Source: Alteromonas sp. C1M14 (GTDB taxonomy: Bacteria; Pseudomonadota; Gammaproteobacteria; Enterobacterales; Alteromonadaceae). From it: a stretch of 64,000 nucleotides of DNA. This document shows positions 1-9,094 of the stretch, in pieces. The notes under the pieces are model-generated. The model did no database searches. It had not been told where the DNA came from and saw nothing but the letters and a program-made list of their open reading frames with translations. The position numbers were made by a program, and so were the translations under genes. How positions within the stretch are numbered: position 1 is the stretch's first letter; the number at the start of each line of letters is the position of its first letter. The DNA is taken from the NCBI RefSeq assembly GCF_018860965.1, contig NZ_JAHKQF010000005.1, positions 116,204 to 180,203 of the forward strand, in the 5' to 3' direction.

Positions 1-1
1 A

Positions 2-325
2 GATAAAGCACTCACGTTATGCGTAGAGGCGGTAAAAAAGGTTCTCCGTGAAAACGATTTATTTGGTCGTTTAGGGGGAGAAGAGTTTGGCATATTGCTA
101 TTAAGTTGTGATACCTCGTTGGCGTTTATACTTGCAGAAGAGTGTCGGCAAAAAATAGTGGTATTGTGTGAGCAAGAAAACATCGAATATCCATTGTCTG
201 CTAGCTTTGGGATCAGTTGCTCTGATAAGTGCGGTCTTAGCTTTAACTCACTGTTTGAATGTGCCGATAAGGCGTTGTATCAGGCGAAACATTCAGGCAA
301 AAATAAAGTGAAAGCTCACCACTAA
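2..325 (+). CDS. Diguanylate cyclase, C-terminal GGDEF domain (5'-truncated by window edge)
   Basis: Only the last ~107 codons of this gene lie in the window; the frame is open from base 2. It carries an intact GGEEF active-site motif preceded five residues earlier by an RxxD sequence (REND), which in this family is the allosteric inhibitory site for c-di-GMP. The end shows the usual GGDEF close, with an ASFGIS-type strand and an ADKALYQAK helix. By family it condenses two GTP into c-di-GMP. The sensory part is outside the window, so its input is unknown. A strong intrinsic terminator follows about 90 bp downstream. Confidence 0.9.
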   Translation, partial: DKALTLCVEAVKKVLRENDLFGRLGGEEFGILLLSCDTSLAFILAEECRQKIVVLCEQENIEYPLSASFGISCSDKCGLSFNSLFECADKALYQAKHSGKNKVKAHH

Positions 326-411
326 ACGCATGCCCATTTGTGGGAATCTATAGGGAATCTTTAAGATTTGCAGCCCTGTGGTAAACCTAATTACATCGCG
401 CTGAATAAATC

Positions 412-442
412 AAAACCCACCGTATTTACGGTGGGTTTTTTT
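412..442 (+). terminator. Intrinsic terminator after the GGDEF gene
   Basis: A perfect inverted repeat (AAAACCCACCGTA against TACGGTGGGTTTT) with a tiny loop runs straight into seven T residues. It sits downstream of the plus-strand GGDEF gene. Its A-rich 5' side means it could also stop minus-strand transcription coming from the lipoprotein gene at 509-865. Confidence 0.9.
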
Positions 443-508
443 CTGCCTTGTGATGGCTTTTATCTAACAAAATTATTCGATAAGCGCCCTATAGAGGCAA
501 GAATGTGA

Positions 509-865
509 TTAAAGAATGGAAGAAGAACTGTCAGTTTGGTATGCCTTAAGCAGTTTACCGTTCTCATCCCATTCAAACACCGTGTCTTGATTAATATTTT
601 TTTGTGTAGGTAGAGCAGGGATCAAAACATAGTGGTAGCGCCATACTTCAACATTGCTGTAGTTTTCTTTTTTGCTGGGTTCGCCTAATTGTTGAATAAC
701 GTCAAGTTGCTTCGTTGAGCTTGTATTGAAGGCGTCTAATTGAGCCTCGCTAACGTTCATACCAGTTTCATAATCAAGTTTACTTATTGCGCTACAGCCA
801 GAAAGGATTGAGGAAGACAGTATTGCAGTAAGCAGAAGTATTTTTGGAGAAAATGAAGATGACAT
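509..865 (-). CDS. Small BamE/OmlA-like lipoprotein of unknown role
   Basis: A 118-residue protein with a lipoprotein signal peptide: a hydrophobic stretch from about residue 8, then a lipobox (LSGC, Cys24). The mature part has the pattern of the SmpA/OmlA/BamE fold: an early helix, then a QLGEPSKKE turn and a W-R-Y-H-Y strand. It is distinct from the probable true bamE of this genome at 61430-61786, so it is probably a paralogous outer-membrane lipoprotein. A TATAAT element (876-881 on the complement) lies 11 bases before the ATG. Function is not assigned; the fold call is by motif pattern only. Confidence 0.75.
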   Translation of the reverse strand: MSSSFSPKILLLTAILSSSILSGCSAISKLDYETGMNVSEAQLDAFNTSSTKQLDVIQQLGEPSKKENYSNVEVWRYHYVLIPALPTQKNINQDTVFEWDENGKLLKAYQTDSSSSIL

Positions 866-921
866 AAATTATTCCATTATAGATATAAAAAAAGAGCACA
901 AAAAATGCCCTAAAAGTTCAA

Positions 922-944
922 TTTAGTGCTTATCTAGCACTAAA
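922..944. repeat. Perfect 9-bp inverted repeat upstream of the lipoprotein gene
   Basis: TTTAGTGCT and AGCACTAAA are separated by five bases. The element lies about 40 bp upstream of the TATAAT box of the lipoprotein gene at 509-865. It could be an operator or a transcribed hairpin; it lacks a T-run long enough for a convincing terminator. The rest of 866-1170 shows no supported gene. Confidence 0.5.
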
Positions 945-1171
945 ATAGTATTAAATAGCATTTCTCTATATGAAACAATCAAGGTTATTGTAAAGACGTG
1001 CTTACAAATCTGTTCTCAACCCTAAACAAAGCGAACTTTCTACATACTCCACTAAAAAGTTAACCGGTATTATTATCGTTATTCCGCTAATCATAGGCCT
1101 GCCAATGGCGTCGCCGGATCACACACAAAAACAATACCTAGTAATCATGGCGGCAGTTAAAAATAATGGAT

Positions 1172-1198
1172 AAAAAAACCGGCGAGACGCCGGTTTTG
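1172..1198 (-). terminator. Intrinsic terminator of tpx
   Basis: The complement strand reads AAAACCGGCG-TCT-CGCCGGTTTT followed by more T residues, 25 bases past the tpx stop codon. The 10-bp stem is perfect. It has short T-rich flanks on both sides, so it may act in both directions. Confidence 0.88.
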
Positions 1199-1222
1199 TG
1201 ATTTAGCGGGTTACTTGAACGG

Positions 1223-1717
1223 TTAGAGCGCGGCTAATGCGGCGTCGTAATCCGGTTCGTCTGTGGTTTCAGCAACTTGTTGGGTATAGATAACTTTACC
1301 GCTGGTGTCGATAACCACAACGCTACGAGAGAGTATGCCGGTGAGTGGTCCAGTCGCAAACTCAACGCCATAGTCTTTACCAAAAGATGAGCGGAAAGTA
1401 GAACCGGTTGTTACGTTTTCGATGCCTTCAGCGCCACAAAAACGACCGGCTGCAAAGGGGAGGTCTGCCGACACACAGATAACAACAGTGTTGTCTAAAC
1501 CGGCGGCTTTTTCATTGAATTTACGAACTGAGGTGGCGCACGTTCCCGTATCTACAGACGGAAAGATATTAAGTACAACATTCTTTCCCGATAACTCACT
1601 TAAGCTTACGGTTGAAAGGTCGGCGCTAACCAGTTGAAAGTCGGGTGCTTGACTGCCCACTGCAGGAAGTTCACCGAGGGTTTCAAACTCATTGCCTTGA
1701 AGCGTAACTGTTGCCAT
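1223..1717 (-). CDS. tpx: Thiol peroxidase (atypical 2-Cys peroxiredoxin)
   Basis: 164 residues, the normal Tpx length. The peroxidatic cysteine sits in the motif [16 protein letters not shown] (Cys60, with Thr57 and Arg65 in the expected places) and the resolving cysteine is Cys94 in GRFCGAEGI. This spacing of 34 residues defines the Tpx class. By family it reduces hydroperoxides, preferentially alkyl hydroperoxides, using thioredoxin. It is monocistronic, divergent from the CBS-domain gene, and ends in a clear intrinsic terminator. Confidence 0.97.
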   Translation of the reverse strand: MATVTLQGNEFETLGELPAVGSQAPDFQLVSADLSTVSLSELSGKNVVLNIFPSVDTGTCATSVRKFNEKAAGLDNTVVICVSADLPFAAGRFCGAEGIENVTTGSTFRSSFGKDYGVEFATGPLTGILSRSVVVIDTSGKVIYTQQVAETTDEPDYDAALAAL

Positions 1718-1800
1718 GAATATTCCTTCATAGATTGATGAATGTATATTGTATATGGATGGTTAAGTAATGAATTTCAACCTGAAATGTCTAAAATTTA

Positions 1801-1821
1801 AAAAAAACCGTTTTTTAACGG
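1801..1821 (-). terminator. Terminator-like hairpin between tpx and the CBS gene
   Basis: On the complement strand a CCGTT-AAAA-AACGG hairpin is followed by eight T residues. No minus-strand gene ends here; it would stop transcripts running antisense out of the CBS gene before they enter the tpx promoter region. The stem is only 5 bp, so efficiency is uncertain. Confidence 0.4.
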
Positions 1822-1878
1822 CTCTGTGTTTGTAATTATATAACCAGGGTAACTGTGTGGCATGCTAGGAAAGCATTT

Positions 1879-2307
1879 ATGAGCGTCAACGAAATCATGA
1901 GCAAGCGTGTGGTCAGTGTTAGGATGGATGACAGCCTGCATACGTTAAAAGAACTTTTCGAAGCTACCGGCTTCCACCATCTTTTGGTGGTGGAGGGGAA
2001 AAAGTTAGTGGGTGTTATTTCAGATCGGGATTTATTGAAATCATTAAGCCCTTTTATCGATACACTTTCAGAACGCACCAAAGATAGAGCGACCTTAGAG
2101 CGTCGAGCTCACCAAATAATGAGCCGTGATATCGTTGCCATTAAAGAACACAGTAGTATTATCACTGCTATCGCCTTTTTCAATCGTCGCACCGTTTCCT
2201 GCTTACCTGTGATCAATCAGGCGGGTGAGCCTGTAGGAATACTCTCATGGCGGGATATTTTGCAGTATATGGAAGAGATGGTGCTGAAAAAGAAAACGCT
2301 CTCGTAA
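1879..2307 (+). CDS. CBS-domain pair protein
   Basis: 142 residues consisting of two CBS motifs and almost nothing else: the first around residues 5-60 (IMSKRVVSVRMDD ... LVGVISDRDLLK) and the second around 80-135 (IMSRDIVAIKEHSSI ... PVGILSWRDIL). Such stand-alone pairs bind adenosine nucleotides and act as regulators; the partner cannot be read from sequence. I start it at the ATG at 1879 because AGGA lies eight bases upstream; an in-frame GTG at 1855 would add eight residues outside the domain. The TetR gene follows closely on the same strand. Confidence 0.85.
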   Translation: MSVNEIMSKRVVSVRMDDSLHTLKELFEATGFHHLLVVEGKKLVGVISDRDLLKSLSPFIDTLSERTKDRATLERRAHQIMSRDIVAIKEHSSIITAIAFFNRRTVSCLPVINQAGEPVGILSWRDILQYMEEMVLKKKTLS

Positions 2308-2363
2308 ATATAATATTACCCGTTGAAGGTTTTCAATCGAAGCAGTATGGATTTGCATTACAG

Positions 2364-2975
2364 ATGACAAACATTAGCCGAACGCGTACAGATATTAATC
2401 GAGATGCGATTTTATGTGCGGCCCGAAGTGCTTTTCAGACTTATGGCGTAACCGGTACCAGTATGGATAAGCTTGCGGAAATCGCTCAGTTATCTAAGCG
2501 CACGGTATATAATCACTTCGCGTCGAAAGAAGAAATTGTCATGCATCTTATTCGGGCTCTGTGGAGCAAAAGCATGGCTGCCGTGCCCGTTGTTTATAAC
2601 GCCAATACCGACTTACATCAGCAGTTGTCTGAAATCTTACTTGCTGAAATTAATCTATTGACGACTAATGAATATCTGGCGCTGGCCCGGGTAGCCTTTG
2701 GGCACTTCTTTTATCATCCTGCAAAGTTAAAAGAAGAAATTGAGCACCTTAGTGCCCAAGAAACCGTTTTAAAACGTTGGTTGTTGGCCGCTACCAACGA
2801 CGGGCGTTTACAGCTAACGGATATTTCTCGTGGCGTGACTATCTTAGCCAGTCAAATTAAAGGTCAGTGTTTTTGGCCGCAGATGATGCAAATTCAAGAT
2901 CCCTTAAATGATAACGAGAAGCAGAAAATTGCCAACCAAACCGCGGCCGTGTTTTTAAGTTACTTTGCCAGCTAA
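2364..2975 (+). CDS. TetR/AcrR-family transcriptional regulator
   Basis: About 203 residues. The N-terminal ~55 residues form a TetR helix-turn-helix (INRDAILCAARSAFQTYG, then GTSMDKLAEIAQLSKRTVYNHFASKEE). The C-terminal half resembles the AefR-like ligand-binding type (inference). The frame is open back to 2247, overlapping the CBS gene, but the residues before Met 2364 do not belong to the fold. It is convergent with the RND permease gene, seven bases apart, so by context it is a candidate repressor of that pump, although it is not divergent from the pump promoter as in the classic arrangement. Confidence 0.85.
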   Translation: MTNISRTRTDINRDAILCAARSAFQTYGVTGTSMDKLAEIAQLSKRTVYNHFASKEEIVMHLIRALWSKSMAAVPVVYNANTDLHQQLSEILLAEINLLTTNEYLALARVAFGHFFYHPAKLKEEIEHLSAQETVLKRWLLAATNDGRLQLTDISRGVTILASQIKGQCFWPQMMQIQDPLNDNEKQKIANQTAAVFLSYFAS

Positions 2976-2982
2976 CTCACCG

Positions 2983-5900
2983 TTATTTACTTGCCGGTAT
3001 CACCGTATTATCTGGTTTAGCCTTGCGTCGTAAACGGCCGATTGTGTGTCGAAAAACAAAAACGAAGCCGTTACCTATATCAATCAAGATCAGGTATAAA
3101 CAGGGCACAAGCACTAACGTAACGATGGTGGCGTACAGTACGGCAAAGCCCAGCGCAATGGCCATAGGGATCACCAGTGATGCTTGCAAGCTCGTTTCGA
3201 ACATAATAGGCAGTACACCGGCAAAGGTCGTAATAGAAGTTAGGGTTATGGCCCTAAAGCGCGCGGAACCGGCATCTTCCACAGCCTCTCGAGTACTGTA
3301 TCCTTGGGCTCGGCGTTGATTAACGAAATCGGTCATCACCAGTGAATCGTTAATGACCACGCCGGCAGCGGCTATTAATCCGAAAAACGACATGGTACTT
3401 ATATCGTAGCCCATGATGAAATGCCCAAATGCAGCACCGGTAAAACTAAAGGGGATCACTGACATAATGATCAAGGGTTGTCCGTAACTTTTAAGAGGGA
3501 CAGCCAGTAGCACATACACCATGATCATGGCAGCAACGAAGAAGAACATTTGCTCGTTTTGTTGGGCCATTTGTTCTTCAATATCTCCACCAAGTTCTGT
3601 CATTACCGAGGGATATTGGGCTTTAAGCTCAGGCAGTAGGGTGTCTTTAATTTCATCGACAACAGTGCCAGGCTCTACTTTTTCTTCGTCAATATTGCCC
3701 CAGATGTAAACGCTGCGATAGCCTCCTTCTCGGCGTATATAGCTGATACCCGGTTTCTCTTCTAAATTCACCACATCGCCAAGCATAACCTCTTTACCGC
3801 CAGGGGTTTTTATCACGCTGTATTTTAGATCCGCCAACCGCTCTCGCGTAAAGGCGGGGTATCGCACCATTACTTTCACTTCTTCGCCGTTACGAATAAC
3901 CCGTTGGGCTTCGCCACCATAAAAACTGGCGCCCACCTGGGCAGCCACATCTTGTAATGTGATCCCCAAATCATAGGCAACGGGTAACAAGGTCATTTGA
4001 ATTTCTTTATTGGTTGGGTCAATGGTGGAGCTAATATCAAATAACCCATCCTTTTGTTGCAGCATGGCAATAAATGTACGTCCGGCGGCGTTCAATGTGT
4101 CCAAATCCGGCCCGAAAAGTAAAAAGCCAAATTCACCATCATCTCCATTACTGTTGATATCATCCAGTACCACGAAGGATTTCATCCCTGGGATTTCAGG
4201 AATGGCCTCCCGCCAGCGTCGGGCCAGTTCGAAGGTATCAAATACCCGTTTATCTTCATCCACAAGGGGGACAACGATTTTTCCACTGGTACGCTCTTCG
4301 TTAAAGGCAAGGACATCACGGATCATGCCATCACCACCAAACTCCCGTTTAATCTTGTCTTCTTCAGACAGGATCACGCTTTCGATGGTTTTGAGCGCAT
4401 CGATAACCGCGGTATCAGAGACGTTTTCGTTCATCTCTATTTCAATGGAAGGAAAGTCGTGTGGTACTTTGGAATTTGGCACAATACGTACATGATCGCC
4501 AGCGACTAAGCCGCAAGCCAACATAAACATCGCCACAAATAGCATGAGCACCGCCCAGCGCCACTCAAGGGCCTTCTTAACCGTATTCCGATAGGGGCCA
4601 TTTACAAATCCATTAAATCTACTGTTGAAGCGTGCACGCCAACTGTCCGGTTTTACGGGACTGAACCGAGTATGGGCAATGTGAGCAGGAAGAATAAGCT
4701 TAGATTCCACTAGGCTGAAAACCAAACAGCAGATAACCACAATAGAGATATTGTAGAAAAACGGGCCTTCCATTCCGCTACTCATAACAAAGGGAGCAAA
4801 TACGGCAATGGTGGTTAATACGCCAAATGTTGCTGGCGTGGCGACCCGTTTAGCGCCACGAATGACATTGTCAACGCCACCCCCTTTACTTTCTATTTCT
4901 GTGTAGGCACTTTCGCCGATGACAATGGCATCATCCACCACGATCCCTAGCACCATAATAAAGGCAAACAAAGAAAGTAAATTAATACTGACACCGAAAA
5001 TCGGCATCATCATGACCGCGCCTAAAAAGCAAATAGGTAAACCTAGCATTACCCAAAACGCCAGCCTGAAGCGTAAAAACAAGGTAAGCATCAAGGCCAC
5101 CAAAAAAGCCCCCTGCAATAAGTTTTTAAGCATCATGTCTAATCGAGCATTGAGGTAGTACGTTAAGTCCACCATGGTTTCTAGGGAAACACCTTGGGGC
5201 AGTTCTTTGTTTTTGACTTCCATGTACGCTTTTACGGTTTCTGCCACAGGAATAATATTTTGCGATTTGGTGGCACGCACAGAAATGTAAATGGCATTAT
5301 GGCCTGAGTACTTAAAGTATCGCTCACCTTCGGTAAATGCATCTTTGATGGTGGCAACGTCTCCTAATTTCACTTGGGAGCCGCCAGTGCCTATTTTCAC
5401 CGGGATCGCCGCAAACTCGTCGCCGTTGTAATATTGATTTTCCACTCGCACTGAAATAATGCCTGAATGGGTACGCAATTGTCCGGCGGATATATTGGTG
5501 GAGTAGGCGCGAACGGCGGTGGCAACATCATTAATGGATAAGTTATATTTGCGCAGCATATCCGGTTGGATTTCGATGGCAATTTCGTCATCGGGGTAGC
5601 TCATTTCAACAATTGAAATGGTATCCAGTTGCAACAACTCGTCTTCTACTTCTTTGGCGATATCTTTTAATTGGCCTAAAGGAAGATCGCCTACCAGCGG
5701 GATCTCAATGACCTGTTGATTAAATTCTATCTGGGTAATATTAACCGGTTCCATGTCGGCAGGAAATGTGGCGATGCCATCCACTCTGGCTTTGATTTTA
5801 TCCAGAACCTTTTGTAGATCTTCGTTTTCATCGATATCCAGATGAACATGGCCAGAGTTGCGAAAGGCACGAGATACAATTCGGTCGATTTCAGAAACAT

Positions 5901-6141
5901 CTTTTAATGCCTCTTCAATTTTTATCAATATACCTTCTTCGATTTCTTGGGGAGATGCCCCAGGATAGCTAACATTAACGCGAACATAATTGGTTTCGAT
6001 ATTAGGAAACATTTGCCGCTGAACGGACGCGTAAGCAAACAGGCCCATAATAATGATAAAGCCCATAAGCAGATTGGCAGCCACGGTGTTACGGGCGAAC
6101 CATGCAATAATTCCGCTGTGTGTATCGTGTTCTTGATGCAT
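2983..6141 (-). CDS. RND-family efflux permease
   Basis: 1052 residues, full length for an AcrB/MexB-like inner-membrane proton antiporter. It shows the duplicated RND layout: one N-terminal membrane helix (residues ~15-38), a large periplasmic loop, helices 2-6 including the proton-relay motif VVDDAIVIGE, a second periplasmic loop, and helices 8-12 (second repeat GVVINDSLVMTDFVNQRR). By family it exports hydrophobic or amphipathic compounds through a tripartite complex. Its start lies one base after the stop of the membrane-fusion gene, so the two are translationally coupled. No outer-membrane channel gene is present nearby; a TolC-type channel elsewhere is presumed. Substrate unknown. Confidence 0.95.
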   Translation of the reverse strand: MHQEHDTHSGIIAWFARNTVAANLLMGFIIIMGLFAYASVQRQMFPNIETNYVRVNVSYPGASPQEIEEGILIKIEEALKDVSEIDRIVSRAFRNSGHVHLDIDENEDLQKVLDKIKARVDGIATFPADMEPVNITQIEFNQQVIEIPLVGDLPLGQLKDIAKEVEDELLQLDTISIVEMSYPDDEIAIEIQPDMLRKYNLSINDVATAVRAYSTNISAGQLRTHSGIISVRVENQYYNGDEFAAIPVKIGTGGSQVKLGDVATIKDAFTEGERYFKYSGHNAIYISVRATKSQNIIPVAETVKAYMEVKNKELPQGVSLETMVDLTYYLNARLDMMLKNLLQGAFLVALMLTLFLRFRLAFWVMLGLPICFLGAVMMMPIFGVSINLLSLFAFIMVLGIVVDDAIVIGESAYTEIESKGGGVDNVIRGAKRVATPATFGVLTTIAVFAPFVMSSGMEGPFFYNISIVVICCLVFSLVESKLILPAHIAHTRFSPVKPDSWRARFNSRFNGFVNGPYRNTVKKALEWRWAVLMLFVAMFMLACGLVAGDHVRIVPNSKVPHDFPSIEIEMNENVSDTAVIDALKTIESVILSEEDKIKREFGGDGMIRDVLAFNEERTSGKIVVPLVDEDKRVFDTFELARRWREAIPEIPGMKSFVVLDDINSNGDDGEFGFLLFGPDLDTLNAAGRTFIAMLQQKDGLFDISSTIDPTNKEIQMTLLPVAYDLGITLQDVAAQVGASFYGGEAQRVIRNGEEVKVMVRYPAFTRERLADLKYSVIKTPGGKEVMLGDVVNLEEKPGISYIRREGGYRSVYIWGNIDEEKVEPGTVVDEIKDTLLPELKAQYPSVMTELGGDIEEQMAQQNEQMFFFVAAMIMVYVLLAVPLKSYGQPLIIMSVIPFSFTGAAFGHFIMGYDISTMSFFGLIAAAGVVINDSLVMTDFVNQRRAQGYSTREAVEDAGSARFRAITLTSITTFAGVLPIMFETSLQASLVIPMAIALGFAVLYATIVTLVLVPCLYLILIDIGNGFVFVFRHTIGRLRRKAKPDNTVIPASK

Positions 6142-6142
6142 G

Positions 6143-7294
6143 TTAGCCTCTTTGATCAGCTAGGGTAGTTGCAACCAGTTTTGAATCGCCTGCAATCACT
6201 TTGACTTTCATGCCATCAAGAGGATAATCGGGAGGAGTCATGACTATTTTTCTGCCATTAATATCGCCCCGAATAAACATGTATGTCCCTTCTTCACGGA
6301 TAACCTGAATCTCACTGGTCACCAAGTCGCCTTCTTCATCAAGCAACCAGATCTTTGAATTGTTCACCAGCTCTTGGGGTACACGAAAAACGTTTTCTAG
6401 GGTTTTTCCGGCAAATTTTATATTGGCGTAACTACCAAATTTCACCAAGGGTTTGCCAGAACGCATTCCGTAGGGGTCGTCAATACGTGCCACAAGGTGG
6501 CTCATTCGCGTAGCTTGATCAACCACCCCTAAATCTCGATTAATGGTGGCGGCAATGGCTCTGTTATCGACGGTAACCACCGCTGAGGTATGGGCGAGAT
6601 TACTGGGCAGGAAATGCTGGTCAAAACCGGCCACCGGAAAATTGATTTCTGCGCTTTCAACGTTGTTGAGCGTCGCTGCAATGGTGCCGGTGGTCACAAA
6701 GTCGCCCGTTCCTATGTCTCGACTGATAATCAAAGCATCGTAGGGGGCGGTAATGGCACAATTATCTAAATCTCGCTGAGCGATACGTAACTGGGCCTCA
6801 GCCGACTTAACCGCTGCTTGGGCACTCATCACTTGTGGTTTACGTAAATAAAGGTCTGTGATGCGGTTTTGCGGCATACTTTCGGCTTCTTTTTTGGCCA
6901 CTTCTGCTTGGGCTTGTTCTTGAATTAATTGGGCTTGGGCAGATGAAAGGTTTGCCTGAGCCTGCAACAGCGCTGCTTCATAGGCATCTTTCTCAATGGT
7001 GAAAAGTACGTCGCCCCGTTTTACGAGGCCGCCAGGCACAAAGTTTGGGTTCCAGGAAACCACTTCACCTGATACTTGAGCGGCTAAATTGGTACTTTCT
7101 AACGGAATGATTTCGCCGTACGAAGTAAGCGAAACAGTATAGTTAACGGGTTGGAGTTGTTGCACTGTAACCAGTGGCCGAGTATCAACCTCTTCTGCTT
7201 GAGTTTCTTCTTTACCTGCTGCGGCGATGACTTCCATGCCTGCATATCCGCATACTAAAACGACAAATGGGACTACGATTTTTTTCCATTGCAT
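6143..7294 (-). CDS. RND efflux periplasmic adaptor (membrane-fusion protein)
   Basis: 383 residues. An N-terminal membrane segment (residues ~5-25) anchors or exports it. It is followed by a lipoyl-like half (VSGEVVSWNPNFVPGGLVKRGDVLF), a long alanine/glutamine-rich coiled-coil hairpin (~residues 100-170) with the second lipoyl half (ITAPYDALIISRDIGTGDFV), and beta-barrel/membrane-proximal domains. This is the HlyD/AcrA-type order. It is the first gene of a two-gene operon with the RND permease and would bridge that pump to an outer-membrane channel. Confidence 0.93.
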   Translation of the reverse strand: MQWKKIVVPFVVLVCGYAGMEVIAAAGKEETQAEEVDTRPLVTVQQLQPVNYTVSLTSYGEIIPLESTNLAAQVSGEVVSWNPNFVPGGLVKRGDVLFTIEKDAYEAALLQAQANLSSAQAQLIQEQAQAEVAKKEAESMPQNRITDLYLRKPQVMSAQAAVKSAEAQLRIAQRDLDNCAITAPYDALIISRDIGTGDFVTTGTIAATLNNVESAEINFPVAGFDQHFLPSNLAHTSAVVTVDNRAIAATINRDLGVVDQATRMSHLVARIDDPYGMRSGKPLVKFGSYANIKFAGKTLENVFRVPQELVNNSKIWLLDEEGDLVTSEIQVIREEGTYMFIRGDINGRKIVMTPPDYPLDGMKVKVIAGDSKLVATTLADQRG

Positions 7295-7414
7295 AGCGTT
7301 GCTTCTTCCGGTTTATCACACGGCATCATCATAAAGGGAAGGTTATGAAAAGTCTGATGTGATTTGTAACATTCTATTTATTATTATCGGTAACGCATTG
7401 CAGCAAATTTAATT

Positions 7415-8503
7415 TTATTGCTTACTGACTACCGTGTTCCGCCCGAGGTGCTTAGCCTCGTAAAGGGCATTATCAGCTAAAGTTAATGCTTGATCCAGTG
7501 ACACATTTTCATTTATTTCACATACACCAAAGCTCGCGGTGATGGTGACTTCAACATCATTTAGCCAAAATGAGGTCTTAGATAAGGTAACCCGAAGTTT
7601 ATTGGCCAAGTATACGCCGTCAGACTCAGTGGTTTCCGGCAGAATAATCAAAAATTCTTCGCCTCCCCAACGAGACACCATATCTTGCTGGCGAATATTT
7701 TGCCGTAACAAGGACGAGGTGCGCTCGAGTACAATATCGCCATGAGCATGTCCGTAGGTATCGTTAATTTGCTTGAAATGATCCACATCGGCAATGACTA
7801 ATGTCATGGGTTTGCCACTGCGCTGGTGGCGCTTTAATTCGTGCACGAGCAATTGGTTAATACCGCGTCGGTTAGGCAGGTTGGTTAATGGGTCGTGCAA
7901 GGCCTGCTGTTCAAATTGTTCGCTAATGGTACGCATCATCTTGTATGTGCGCTGGCGGCTATATTCGTAGAAGGCAGAAAGAAATGACACGGTAATAAAA
8001 GAGTAGATTAGCCGAGTTTTGAATGCATGATCATACTCGGTAAATAATAAGGCATCGTTGGGAAACAGAAGAATAATGGCAATTAATAGGGTGAAACAAG
8101 TCATAATGATTATGCCTCGTTTAAAACCACCGAAAAACATGGCTACGGGCGGTAGGATATATATCCAAAGTGGCCCCGTGTTATTTACCCCGCCGGTGAC
8201 AATCAGAAAGGTTTCAAGCATCATCAAACACGAAGTAAGTACATAAATAGCGATGACTTGGCCGTATTTATTGCGGTAGTGCGCTTGGATCTGCCCAGAC
8301 AACATAAATAGAAATGAGGCGACCAATAAGCTTGCGCCCAATAACCAGGCAGCTGCGGCCATGGCAGACAACCCTAAAATCAGGGTAATGCTGAAACCTA
8401 CCAACGAAAATAGATTCATCACTAAAATTCGACGATTCGTTTCTTCATCAAATTTTGGGTCACAACCACGATGTAATATCTTGGTAGCCGACAGTTTAAA
8501 CAT
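7415..8503 (-). CDS. Membrane-bound diguanylate cyclase (GGDEF)
   Basis: 362 residues. The first ~190 are hydrophobic with about six membrane helices and no recognised sensor family; the C-terminal ~165 residues are a GGDEF domain. The active site reads SRWGGEEF, with an intact RxxD inhibitory site (RQQD) five residues before it, so a feedback-inhibited active cyclase is expected. It starts only 12 bases after the pqiC stop on the same strand and is probably transcribed with pqiABC, an unusual partner set. Ligand of the membrane module unknown. Confidence 0.92.
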   Translation of the reverse strand: MFKLSATKILHRGCDPKFDEETNRRILVMNLFSLVGFSITLILGLSAMAAAAWLLGASLLVASFLFMLSGQIQAHYRNKYGQVIAIYVLTSCLMMLETFLIVTGGVNNTGPLWIYILPPVAMFFGGFKRGIIIMTCFTLLIAIILLFPNDALLFTEYDHAFKTRLIYSFITVSFLSAFYEYSRQRTYKMMRTISEQFEQQALHDPLTNLPNRRGINQLLVHELKRHQRSGKPMTLVIADVDHFKQINDTYGHAHGDIVLERTSSLLRQNIRQQDMVSRWGGEEFLIILPETTESDGVYLANKLRVTLSKTSFWLNDVEVTITASFGVCEINENVSLDQALTLADNALYEAKHLGRNTVVSKQ

Positions 8504-8515
8504 AGCTTACATTTC

Positions 8516-9094
8516 TCAGTTTTCTGTTTGCATGTCCTTTGCAATCGCCGTGGCAACATCAAGGGTTAGGGCTCGCATTTGTTCCACAGTACGAGCAAAC
8601 CCATCAGCTTGTTGCGGGCGACGAAAATCAAAATTTTTGATTTGCGGGTTCTGATGCATATCATTCCACCAGTATTGACCCTTAATCATTACATTGCCAT
8701 CAAATGTAGCCACAAAATCGTCAATTCTGATATGTAAGCTTATTACAGGGTACATTTCTGAATACATATCGTCGGGCATAACAAAAATCTGCCCCGCTTC
8801 CCACAGTGCATCTCGTAAGGCGTGGGCAAAGCCCGTGCTCATTGGCTCAGCCCAAACATGGTTTTGAGAAAAATAAAGGGTGGACGGGCCGGTTTGCATG
8901 GTAAGAGAGCGCTGTTCGAGGTAATCAGGTAACAGTATTTGTTGTATTTGCACGTAATGTTTTGCTGTTGTTATTGACGGTGCAACAGACGACGAAGGCG
9001 AATGTAAAACATAGTACTGCAAAGACACCGGCGATGAACTACAGCCAGCTAACAACGTAATGCAAAAAATAAGCGAAAGAGTTTTAATTGTCAT
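8516..9094 (-). CDS. pqiC: Outer-membrane lipoprotein PqiC
   Basis: 192 residues with a lipobox (LAGC, Cys18) and the ABC-transport auxiliary lipoprotein pattern (DUF330): an early YYVL strand, IQQILLPDYLEQRSL, and HVWAEPMSTGFAHALRDAL. In the Pqi system it sits in the outer membrane and receives the PqiB tunnel. Its start overlaps the end of pqiB by 11 bases, confirming operon membership. Confidence 0.92.
   Translation of the reverse strand: MTIKTLSLIFCITLLAGCSSSPVSLQYYVLHSPSSSVAPSITTAKHYVQIQQILLPDYLEQRSLTMQTGPSTLYFSQNHVWAEPMSTGFAHALRDALWEAGQIFVMPDDMYSEMYPVISLHIRIDDFVATFDGNVMIKGQYWWNDMHQNPQIKNFDFRRPQQADGFARTVEQMRALTLDVATAIAKDMQTEN

Noticed and set aside
4010..4495. 161-codon plus-strand frame inside the RND permease gene
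   Set aside because: Antisense to a clearly conserved coding region; composition (Ser-rich) is that of a shadow frame.
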